A DNA stretch of 6,376 bases. Source: Pseudomonadota bacterium (lineage in GTDB: Bacteria > Desulfobacterota > Desulfobacteria > Desulfobacterales > RPRI01). This document shows, one piece after another, positions 1 to 6,258 of the stretch; position 1 is the first letter of the stretch, and every line of letters begins with the position of its first letter. The stretch is from positions 1 through 6,376 of the forward strand of contig JAHJQU010000013.1 in the NCBI GenBank assembly GCA_018819005.1, given 5' to 3'. The notes under the pieces were generated by a model that saw only the letters and a program-made list of their open reading frames with translations, did no database searches and was not told where the DNA came from. The position numbers and the translations under genes are program-made.

Positions 1-143
1 ATTATAGAGAAAAAAGTTGGTCAGCCGCTTAACGAAAACAATAAAAAAATAATCGTATTTACGGCCTTTGCCGATACCGCCCTCTACCTTTACCAGTGCC
101 TGAAAGGCTGGATTCAAAATGATCTTGGATTGAACATTGCCTT

Positions 144-467
144 GTAGCTGGAAGCTTCACTCATACCACATTCGGGAGAAACGAATATTCCAATATTCTT
201 TCAAACTTTTCGCCCATAGCAAAGAACCGTGAAAAAATGAAATTCATGCCGCAGGAAGGCGAAATTGATATCCTGATTGCTACAGACTGCATCAGCGAAG
301 GGCAGAACCTTCAGGACTGCGATTATTTAATCAATTACGACATTCACTGGAATCCTGTTCGCATCATTCAGCGGTTTGGGCGTATCGACAGAATAGGAAG
401 CAGGAACACCCGGATTCAACTTGTAAATTTCTGGCCGATAAAAGACCTTGATAACTACATCACCTGA
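144..467 (+). CDS. Helicase fragment carrying motifs V and VI
   Basis: This is the middle open segment of the frameshifted helicase. Translation can be followed from GTA at 144 (V-A-G-S-F-T-H) through the internal ATG at 237 to a TGA at 465-467. Motif V, ATDCISEGQNLQ (279-314), couples ATP hydrolysis to DNA movement. The segment NYDIHWNPVR follows. Motif VI, QRFGRIDRIGS (369-401), carries the arginine fingers. The spacing matches SNF2/HepA-type enzymes. The ATG at 237 lies inside the domain and is not a natural start: the 93 bases before it still encode expected helicase sequence. A 76-aa product made alone from 237 would lack a full RecA fold and would be non-functional. Confidence 0.8.
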   Translation, partial: VAGSFTHTTFGRNEYSNILSNFSPIAKNREKMKFMPQEGEIDILIATDCISEGQNLQDCDYLINYDIHWNPVRIIQRFGRIDRIGSRNTRIQLVNFWPIKDLDNYIT

Positions 468-1231
468 AAGAGCGCGTTGAAGCACGCATGGCGCTGGTGG
501 ATGTCACCGCCACCGGGGAAGACAATATCTTAAACACAGCTCAGATTGAAGAACTGATTGAAGAAGATCTGAAGTTTAGAAACCGGCAGTTGAAAAAATT
601 GAAAGACGAGGTGCTCGATCTGGAAGATATGAGTGAAAGCATCTCTCTTACTGATTTTACTCTTGATGATTTCAGAATTGAGCTGATGAACTTCATGGAG
701 AACAACAGAAAGAAACTGCAGGAAGCTCCATTCGGCTTATATGCTGTAGTGCCTTCGCCTTCAGGGACAAATTCACATCATCTCGAATCGAACCGCTTTT
801 CTGCAGCGGAAAAAGAGATAATAAAGCCGGGCGTGGTTTACTGCCTGAAACAAAAAGGTGATACCGGCGGCAATGAAGAGATAAACCCCCTTCAGCCTTA
901 TTTTCTGGTTTACATCCGCGAAGACGGCGTAGTCCGTTTCAATTACACCAACGCAAAGCAGATTCTGGAAATCTATCGCCTGATGTGCCAGGGCAGGAAG
1001 GAACCTTTTGAAGACCTTTGCGGGATGTTTAATGCCGAAACAAACCAGGGAAAAGATATGGAGAGATATACTGAACTGCTTCGTCAGGCCATTGACGAAA
1101 TTTGTCGTGTATTTAAAAAGCGCAGCGCCCAGAAGCTGACCTCCGACCGGGGTGCCTTGCTGATACCAAAATCAAAACAGATAAATGATATGAATAATTT
1201 TGAGCTGGTTACCTGGCTGGTTATTAAATGA
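464..1231 (+). CDS. Helicase C-terminal tail fragment
   Basis: This is the third open segment of the frameshifted helicase. Homology resumes at CTG 464 (L-K-E-R-V-E-A-R) and passes through the ATG at 488 (M-A-L-V-D-V-T-A-T), so a 247-aa protein starting at 488 would be a fragment. It has no catalytic motif of its own. It begins with a charged, probably coiled helical stretch (E-E-L-I-E-E-D-L-K-F-R-N-R-Q) followed by a mixed domain. It ends in F-E-L-V-T-W-L-V-I-K, a hydrophobic end I associate with this helicase family. The TGA stop overlaps the ATG of the next small reading frame (ATGA, 1228-1231). Confidence 0.75.
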   Translation: MKERVEARMALVDVTATGEDNILNTAQIEELIEEDLKFRNRQLKKLKDEVLDLEDMSESISLTDFTLDDFRIELMNFMENNRKKLQEAPFGLYAVVPSPSGTNSHHLESNRFSAAEKEIIKPGVVYCLKQKGDTGGNEEINPLQPYFLVYIREDGVVRFNYTNAKQILEIYRLMCQGRKEPFEDLCGMFNAETNQGKDMERYTELLRQAIDEICRVFKKRSAQKLTSDRGALLIPKSKQINDMNNFELVTWLVIK

Positions 1232-1401
1232 GGTTTAAATCGCAATCCGTAGATTCAAATGGGCAAGCTTTAAGATCACAGATTGTGACCTTAAAGAAGG
1301 GGCATGGACAACACAGTAAATATCTGCCTTTTGCCTTAAAACAAATAATAAATCAGGAAAAAGACCCCCGTAAACCTATTGGTTTTAAAACTGTAAAATA
1401 A
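1228..1401 (+). pseudogene. ORF6N-domain protein remnant with internal deletion (57 codons)
   Basis: A 57-codon reading frame runs from ATG 1228, overlapping the helicase stop, to TAA 1399-1401. The product is strongly basic (12 K/R against 3 D/E). Its middle, A-L-R-S-Q-I-V-T-L-K-K-G-H-G-Q-H-S-K-Y-L, continuing P-F-A, resembles the part of ORF6N domains that normally continues as Y-A-F-T-E-Q-G-V-A-M-L. Here it jumps instead to A-L-K-Q-I-I-N-Q-E-K, then D-P-R-K-P-I-G-F-K, which resembles the usual C-terminus of these proteins (helix, proline-rich, then IGF). The N-terminal part of the domain (I-R-G-Q-K-V-M-L-D type) is also absent, and TAA at 1225-1227 closes the frame upstream. ORF6N genes are phage-related DNA-binding genes often found inside restriction loci. 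The assignment comes from remembered motifs. A genuine small basic protein coupled to the helicase is the alternative. Confidence 0.55.
1268..1296. repeat. 13-bp imperfect inverted repeat, 3-nt loop
   Basis: The arms CTTTAAGATCACA (1268-1280) and TGTGACCTTAAAG (1284-1296) are reverse complements at 12 of 13 positions, with an A-C mismatch at the eighth. The loop is GAT. As RNA it would form a strong hairpin. No T-run follows (AAGGGGCATGG), so it is not a rho-independent terminator. It lies inside the ORF6N-like remnant, about 110 bp before the methylase start. It could act as a protein-binding operator or an mRNA structure for the methylase, or it could simply result from codons for L-R-S-Q-I-V-T-L-K. 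Confidence 0.6.
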
Positions 1402-1404
1402 TTT

Positions 1405-4400
1405 ATGTCAACTGTCGTCAAACAACATATAAGCGAATCCATCCAGGCATTTGCTAAGGGCAATCTTACCGAAAACGCCCTCAATCTTTTCAAAACTCTT
1501 GGCTACAACACCGAACGCCAGTCACCGCTCGACAAACCGAGCCGTGAAGCTTTTAAAGAATCGTACATTGACCCTGATTCAAAATTCAATGAAGAGAAAG
1601 CCCTGTTTGAGGACTGGGAATTTATTGACCTGCTTTTTCAATTGTCCAAAGAAGAACTGAATTTTGACAAAACTCTTTTTAAAAAGGAAGTGAAAACAAA
1701 ACTGCCTGATGGTAAAGAAGACAGGACAATTATGGAAACATACTTGTTCTTTGCCATTGAACTCCGTAAGGACCAATATTCAAGAACCGAACTGAGCCGC
1801 ATCACCCGCGAAGTGAACCGCCTGTTTCCCATGCCGGTAATGATTCTTTTTAAGACCGGTGCCTGTCTTACATTATCCGTTATCAATCGCCGGCTGAATA
1901 AAAAAGATGATAGCAAAGATGTTCTAAGAAAAGTCACCCTCATCAAAGACATCCGCATCGAAAACCCCCACCGGGCACATATTGAAATTCTGCTTGACCT
2001 TTCATTTGATGAGCTCTCGCGCAAACGCGGCTTCACCAACTTTGTAGAACTACATAATGCCTGGCAGAAAACGCTGGACACCAAAGAGCTGAACAAGCGA
2101 TTCTATCAGGAACTTTCTTGTTGGTACTTCTGGGCGATGGATCATGTGTCTTTCCCGGATGATATCGAAAAAAACAGTGATATACGCAATTCCACAAGCC
2201 TGATCCGGCTCATCACGCGGATTATATTTATCTGGTTTATAAAGGAAAAGGGGCTTGTGCCGGAGACGTTCTTTGATCGTAGAGAACTTAGCCGCATCCT
2301 GAAAGAGTTTGCCGGGAACAAAGCATCGCACAGCTATTATCATGCCATTCTTCAAAACCTTTTTTTTGGCACGCTCAATCAGAAGATGAATGAGCGCGGC
2401 TTTGCTAAAGAAGGCTCGTTTCAGGGCAAAAACCCCTATTACGGCATCAAAAACCTTTATCGCTATGCCGATCTCTTTACCGTCAACCCCAAAGATGCAA
2501 TTAGTCTGTTTAAAGATACACCGTTTTTAAACGGTGGACTTTTTGACTGCCTTGACAAAGAGGACGAAGACGGCAAGGTGCTATACAGCGACGGCTTTTC
2601 CCGCAATCCGAAGAAACAGGCGATTGTACCTGACATTCTGTTCTTCGGACCAGAGCAGGAATATGATTTAAATCCCGTCTATGGAACGAAAAACAAACGC
2701 TATAAAGTCAAAGGGCTGATCGAAATTCTGTCCGGCTATAAGTTTACCATTGCCGAAAACACGCCCATCGAAGAAGAAGTTGCCCTCGACCCGGAGCTGC
2801 TCGGCAAAGTATTTGAAAACCTGCTTGCCAGTTACAACCCGGAAACAAAGACCACTGCCCGCAAGCAGACCGGAAGTTTTTATACACCGCGTGAAATCGT
2901 TAATTATATGGTGGATGAATCTCTGAAAGCCTATCTCAAGCAGGCGCTTTCAGATAAAGTCGGTATCAAAGCCGAAGATGCCGAAACCGGACTGGAGATT
3001 CTTTTTTCTTATACCGAAAAGGAGCATGCGTTTACCCAAGATGAAACCAGCGCGCTCATTCAAGCCATAGACACCTGCAAAATCCTTGACCCTGCCTGCG
3101 GTTCGGGCGCTTTCCCCATGGGCATTCTCCATAAACTGGTACACATCCTTCACAAGCTCGATCCAAAGAACGAGCAATGGAAAGAACGGCAAATTCAGAA
3201 AGCCCGCCTGATGGATGATCCTGCCATCCGCGAGAAGCTGATCGCCGATATAGAATCTGCCTTTGAAAACAATGAACTCGACTATGGCCGCAAGCTCTAT
3301 CTGATTGAAAACTGTATCTATGGCGTGGATATCCAGCCGATTGCCGTGCAGATTGCCAAGTTGCGTTTTTTTATCTCGCTGGTTGTAGAGCAGAGCAAGC
3401 AGCCTGGGGAAGAGAACCTTGGTATCCGCAGCCTGCCGAATCTCGAGACCAAATTTGTGGCGGCCAATACGCTCATCGGTCTGGATAAGCCCAAACAAAT
3501 GCTGATTCAGAACCCGCAAATAAAAAGCCTCGAAGATGAACTGAAAGACTTACGCCATCAGTATTTCAGTGCCAAAACCAGAAAAGAAAAACTGGATTGC
3601 CAGAGAAAAGACAAAGAACTGCGGAAAAGAATATCCACACTTTTGATTAAAGACGGCTGGGATAATAAAACCGCCCGGCAGGTGGCAGCCTTTGACCCGT
3701 ATGACCAGAATGCCAGCAGCCCGTTCTTTGATTCTGGGTGGATGTTTGGATTGAAGACTGAAAAGGCGGGAGAAGGGGTTTTCGATGTAGTAATCGGGAA
3801 TCCTCCGTATAAAATCTTAACAGAGAACAATACTGATAGCGTTTCGTTAAAATATTTTTTAGGAAGATATAAATCCATACAAGGTTCTTATTCAAAAAAT
3901 TTGTTTACTCTTTTTATTGAAAATGCGTTTGCGATTCTTGCAAAAAACGCTACGCTATCTTTTATAGTTCCTGAAGGATTATTCAAAACAAGAAGTTATT
4001 CTGGATGTGTCGAGGAGATTGATAAAAATGGATATATTAAATCTATTGTGACATTTACAGAATATGTTTTTGAAAATGCTGTAACAGGAAATTTGATTTT
4101 TGTTTTTTCCAACAACCATAAGGGAGTTACAGAAAATTATCATTTTAGTGAATCATTTGAATTAAAAATAATAACAAATAATGAGAACCCTATACTGCCT
4201 AAAATTGTTAATGGTACTCAACCATTGAGTGAAATAGCAATTGCATTCAAGGGAATGGTAGTCAAAGACAGGGACTTGGTTCTTTCTATCAATAATGAAG
4301 GAAAGAAAAACATATTTTTACTTGGGAAAAACATTTCTAAGTGGGTGATAGAATCGAAGTATTATACAAACTATGAAGAATTAGTAATAATCGGTGGAAC

Positions 4401-4992
4401 AAAAAAAATTGAGAAGCATAATCATTACCCGAGAATACTAGTTAGAAGAACGGGCAATACTTTGTGTTGCGCATTTTTAACTGAAAAAGCATTAACAGAG
4501 AGCACTTTATATTCTTGCTGGTGTGTTTCTCATAAAATTAAAGATAAAGTATTACTTGGCTTATTAAATTCAAAACTTCTAAATTATTATAGTCAGGAAC
4601 TTTTCATAACAAATCAACAAGGTTTTCCGCAAATTCTTATGACCGACTTGGAATTGTTACCAATAAAGATTCCAAACAATCAATTTCAAGGAATATTTTC
4701 AAGCATAGTTGATACTGTTTTACAAACAAGAAATTCCTTCTTTGAATGCCTCATAGACGCCATGGTTTATGAACTCTACTTCACCGACGAAATCAAAGCA
4801 GCCGATGCAGAGGTGTTGAAGCATTTGACTAATCTGCCGGAACTAAAAAATGACTGGAACGATGAGCAAAAACTGCAGACCATCGCGAAAGTGCATCAAG
4901 AGCTTTCCGATCCGGCGCATCCGGTATCCATCGCTATGGAAAAAATGAAAACCGTTCCGGAAGTCCAGATTATCGAAGGCTTACCCTGTTGA
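1405..4992 (+). CDS. Large Eco57I/PglX-like adenine-N6 DNA methyltransferase (class I SAM-dependent)
   Basis: It transfers a methyl group from S-adenosylmethionine to N6 of adenine in a specific DNA sequence. Layout over 1195 aa: residues 1-480 are a family-specific N-terminal region of unassigned fold, with segments F-P-M-P-V-M-I-L-F-K (141-150), L-T-L-S-V-I-N-R-R (155-163) and K-V-T-L-I-K-D-I-R (176-184). Then come motif X-like TGSFYTPREIV (489-499), SAM-binding motif I DPACGSG (562-568), IYGVDI with acidic D642, a charged helical insert (about 703-745) and catalytic motif IV NPPY (799-802). Residues about 803-1112 form the target-recognition region, including a TaqI-specificity-like L-L-N-S-K-L-L-N-Y-Y (1053-1062). 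A helical tail follows. No confident PD-(D/E)XK nuclease motif is seen, so cutting activity is open. An in-frame TAA six bases upstream (1399-1401) makes ATG 1405 the earliest ATG; no Shine-Dalgarno sequence is visible. All core motifs are intact, unlike the neighbouring helicase. Confidence 0.93.
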   Translation: MSTVVKQHISESIQAFAKGNLTENALNLFKTLGYNTERQSPLDKPSREAFKESYIDPDSKFNEEKALFEDWEFIDLLFQLSKEELNFDKTLFKKEVKTKLPDGKEDRTIMETYLFFAIELRKDQYSRTELSRITREVNRLFPMPVMILFKTGACLTLSVINRRLNKKDDSKDVLRKVTLIKDIRIENPHRAHIEILLDLSFDELSRKRGFTNFVELHNAWQKTLDTKELNKRFYQELSCWYFWAMDHVSFPDDIEKNSDIRNSTSLIRLITRIIFIWFIKEKGLVPETFFDRRELSRILKEFAGNKASHSYYHAILQNLFFGTLNQKMNERGFAKEGSFQGKNPYYGIKNLYRYADLFTVNPKDAISLFKDTPFLNGGLFDCLDKEDEDGKVLYSDGFSRNPKKQAIVPDILFFGPEQEYDLNPVYGTKNKRYKVKGLIEILSGYKFTIAENTPIEEEVALDPELLGKVFENLLASYNPETKTTARKQTGSFYTPREIVNYMVDESLKAYLKQALSDKVGIKAEDAETGLEILFSYTEKEHAFTQDETSALIQAIDTCKILDPACGSGAFPMGILHKLVHILHKLDPKNEQWKERQIQKARLMDDPAIREKLIADIESAFENNELDYGRKLYLIENCIYGVDIQPIAVQIAKLRFFISLVVEQSKQPGEENLGIRSLPNLETKFVAANTLIGLDKPKQMLIQNPQIKSLEDELKDLRHQYFSAKTRKEKLDCQRKDKELRKRISTLLIKDGWDNKTARQVAAFDPYDQNASSPFFDSGWMFGLKTEKAGEGVFDVVIGNPPYKILTENNTDSVSLKYFLGRYKSIQGSYSKNLFTLFIENAFAILAKNATLSFIVPEGLFKTRSYSGCVEEIDKNGYIKSIVTFTEYVFENAVTGNLIFVFSNNHKGVTENYHFSESFELKIITNNENPILPKIVNGTQPLSEIAIAFKGMVVKDRDLVLSINNEGKKNIFLLGKNISKWVIESKYYTNYEELVIIGGTKKIEKHNHYPRILVRRTGNTLCCAFLTEKALTESTLYSCWCVSHKIKDKVLLGLLNSKLLNYYSQELFITNQQGFPQILMTDLELLPIKIPNNQFQGIFSSIVDTVLQTRNSFFECLIDAMVYELYFTDEIKAADAEVLKHLTNLPELKNDWNDEQKLQTIAKVHQELSDPAHPVSIAMEKMKTVPEVQIIEGLPC
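3795..4740 (+). other. AT-rich target-recognition segment within the methylase gene
   Basis: Hand counts on 60-base lines give 57% GC at 3421-3480. GC then falls to 33% at 3901-3960, 28% at 4081-4140, 25% at 4141-4200 and 20% at 4561-4620. It returns to 45% at 4801-4860 and 52% at 4861-4920. The reading frame stays open throughout. The low block starts at the NPPY motif and ends where the conserved-looking C-terminal helical region (F-F-E-C-L-I-D-A-M-V-Y-E-L-Y) begins. It therefore matches the region expected to choose the DNA target, which suggests replacement by recombination from an AT-rich source. Confidence 0.75.
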
Positions 4993-5008
4993 AACGATAG
5001 GTTATAAT
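4981..5008 (+). promoter_or_regulatory. Possible sigma-70-type promoter before the TPR-AAA gene
   Basis: A perfect -10 hexamer TATAAT lies at 5003-5008. The only -35 candidate at a usable distance is TTACCC (4981-4986, 16-bp spacer), which matches TTGACA at just 3 of 6 positions and lies in the last codons of the methylase. Transcription would begin around 5015, leaving a leader of about 45 bases before ATG 5059. The AAA gene could equally be read through from the methylase, since no terminator is seen in the 66-bp gap. Confidence 0.3.
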
Positions 5009-5058
5009 GGGGATGGAGACTAAATGTATAGTATCAGCCACAACGGGTATGTTTAAAT

Positions 5059-6210
5059 ATGGCTATAAAATCAGAAAGCGAAATGAAACAAGAAGTCAGG
5101 AAACTATCACTGTACAATGTGGAATATTATCTGGCTTTGGGGAAAAAGGCTAAAGCCTTAAAAGCCCTTGATAGAGTAATAGAAGAAGATGATATGCCAT
5201 TGTTCAGAAGTAATGCCGAATATCAGGAAGATCGGCGCATTGCCTGGCTTTACCGAATTGATCTGCTTCGTGAGTGGGGAAGATTTTCAGAGGCTTTGGC
5301 ATGGTCATGTCTTGAATGTGAACTGAATCCTGAAAACGTTGCGGCGCAGGCATTAAAAGAACGACTCAAGAGAATGCTTCATCTTGGTAGTAATTATTTG
5401 AAATATCCTTTGCATAGTTCATCTCGAAAGCCGAATGAAGGGCTATGGAAAGGAGTGGCTGGAATGCGTGAGATCAAGGTTATTCTTGAGCGTGATGTTC
5501 TTCTTCCTCTGCAAGAGCCTGAATTATATCAGCGATACAGAGTAAGCCTCCCTAACGGCATATTGTTTTATGGTCCGCCGGGGTGTGGAAAAACATTTAT
5601 TGCCAGAAAATTAGCCGATATTTTGAAATTTGAGTTCATTGAGATCAAACCATCCGATTTAGCGAGTATATATGTGCATGGGGGTCAGGAAAAAATTGGA
5701 GCTCTTTTTGAAGAGGCGCGCAAAAAAGCGCCTACTCTTGTTTTTTTCGACGAGCTTGATGCTCTGGTACCAGATCGGGGCGACAACTCCATCAGCCATC
5801 ATTATTCGGCAGAAGTAAATGAGTTTCTCTCCCAATTAAACGAATGCTGGAAGTCAAGGATTTTGGTAATCGGAGCCACTAACCTTTTGAATAAAATAGA
5901 TCCGGCTATCCGACGTCCTGGGCGAATGGATAAAAAGGTTTTTATCGGTCCGCCCGACCTCGAAGCAAGAATTGAACTCCTTAAATTTTATATGGAAAAT
6001 CGCCCTCAGGAAACTATAGGTATGTTAAAGATGGCTGAATCATGCGATTTGTATACATCTGCTGAACTTGAGCAAGTAATTAATGAAGCGGCTAAATTTG
6101 CTCTGGAAGAACGCCGGACTATTAATGAAGCCGATATCTTAAAAGCAATAAAGGATACTCCACGAAGTCTTAACAAGGAAGAAATAGAAAAATGCAAAAA
6201 AGCCGTCTGA
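5059..6210 (+). CDS. TPR-repeat AAA+ ATPase (Cdc48/Vps4/FtsH-like AAA domain)
   Basis: This is a cytoplasmic ATP-driven remodelling protein of the classical AAA clade, 383 aa, with no signal peptide or membrane segment. Residues 1-110 are helical with one clear TPR (62-95, including L-R-E-W-G-R-F-S-E-A-L and L-N-P-E-N) and a weaker one at 19-43; these should bind a partner. The ATPase has Walker A GPPGCGKT (172-179), pore-loop IYVHGGQ (204-210, aromatic Y205), Walker B FFDELDAL (229-236), sensor 1 GATN (272-275) and arginine fingers in RRPGRMD (285-291). A C-terminal lid helix bundle follows (S-A-E-L-E-Q-V-I-N-E-A-A). All catalytic residues are present. The pore loop suggests a threading unfoldase or remodeller, but no protease domain is fused. 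ATG 5059 is the first ATG after an in-frame TAG at 5029-5031; ACGGG just upstream is a weak ribosome site. A gap of 48 bp separates it from the next gene, probably one transcript. Its client is unknown. Confidence 0.9.
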   Translation: MAIKSESEMKQEVRKLSLYNVEYYLALGKKAKALKALDRVIEEDDMPLFRSNAEYQEDRRIAWLYRIDLLREWGRFSEALAWSCLECELNPENVAAQALKERLKRMLHLGSNYLKYPLHSSSRKPNEGLWKGVAGMREIKVILERDVLLPLQEPELYQRYRVSLPNGILFYGPPGCGKTFIARKLADILKFEFIEIKPSDLASIYVHGGQEKIGALFEEARKKAPTLVFFDELDALVPDRGDNSISHHYSAEVNEFLSQLNECWKSRILVIGATNLLNKIDPAIRRPGRMDKKVFIGPPDLEARIELLKFYMENRPQETIGMLKMAESCDLYTSAELEQVINEAAKFALEERRTINEADILKAIKDTPRSLNKEEIEKCKKAV

Positions 6211-6248
6211 TTGATCTCTATTTCCAAAAAATATCGACGCTTAAAATT

Positions 6249-6253
6249 GGAGG
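6249..6253 (+). promoter_or_regulatory. Ribosome binding site GGAGG
   Basis: GGAGG ends five bases before the ATG at 6259. It is the only consensus Shine-Dalgarno sequence in front of a gene in the window, and it supports the truncated last reading frame being a real gene. Confidence 0.75.
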
Positions 6254-6258
6254 CTATT

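Larger units (their letters stand above)
1..1231 (+). pseudogene. SNF2/HepA-like helicase, C-terminal half, 5' partial, two frameshifts
   Basis: This is the RecA-like domain 2 and C-terminal tail of a large superfamily 2 helicase of the type that sits beside Eco57I-like methylases in restriction and defence loci. It would be an ATP-driven DNA translocase; its ATPase motifs I-III, and any nuclease domain, would lie upstream. Three consecutive frames carry one continuous protein. Frame 1 (1-144) has motif IV (IIVFTAFADT, 49-78). Frame 3 (144-467) has motif V (ATDCISEGQNLQ) and motif VI (QRFGRIDRIGS). Frame 2 (464-1231) has the tail. Each junction is repaired by adding one base: TTG-TAG would become TTG-GTA-GCT near 143, and ATC-ACC would become ATC-AAC-CTG near 462. 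Both losses could be shortening of a two-base run, so assembly error is an alternative to true decay. The helicase family is clear; the subfamily is inferred from memory. Confidence 0.85.

Noticed and set aside
1276..1288. TCACA-GAT-TGTGA as a possible CRP-type site
   Set aside because: CRP sites read TGTGA-N6-TCACA. Here the half-sites are in reverse order with a 3-bp spacer.
1372..1385. AAACC-TATT-GGTTT hairpin just before the methylase, with a TAAAAT box at 1394-1399
   Set aside because: The stem is only 5 bp with no T-tract. The TAAAAT box has no acceptable -35 partner and would start transcription at the start codon.
2950..3519. 189-aa reading frame on the - strand
   Set aside because: It lies wholly opposite the SAM-binding core of the methylase, whose motifs are unambiguous. 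It is a shadow, as are the shorter - strand frames at 1579-2355 and 3558-3895.
1..4992. Assignment to a canonical BREX or DISARM system
   Set aside because: A helicase and a PglX/DrmMI-like methylase alone do not define either. No BrxA/B/C/L, PglZ, DrmA or DrmB is visible, and the next gene is a TPR-AAA protein.
5007..5153. 48-codon + strand reading frame starting in the gap before the AAA gene
   Set aside because: It overlaps the real AAA start in another frame, its ATG sits on the TATAAT box, and it shows no recognisable motif.
5146..5159. AAGGC-TAAA-GCCTT inverted repeat
   Set aside because: A short stem inside the AAA coding sequence, encoding K-A-K-A-L. Chance and lysine/alanine codon use explain it.
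6006..6227. 73-aa reading frame on the - strand at the end of the AAA gene
   Set aside because: It is antisense to the AAA lid domain, with no ribosome site or family resemblance.
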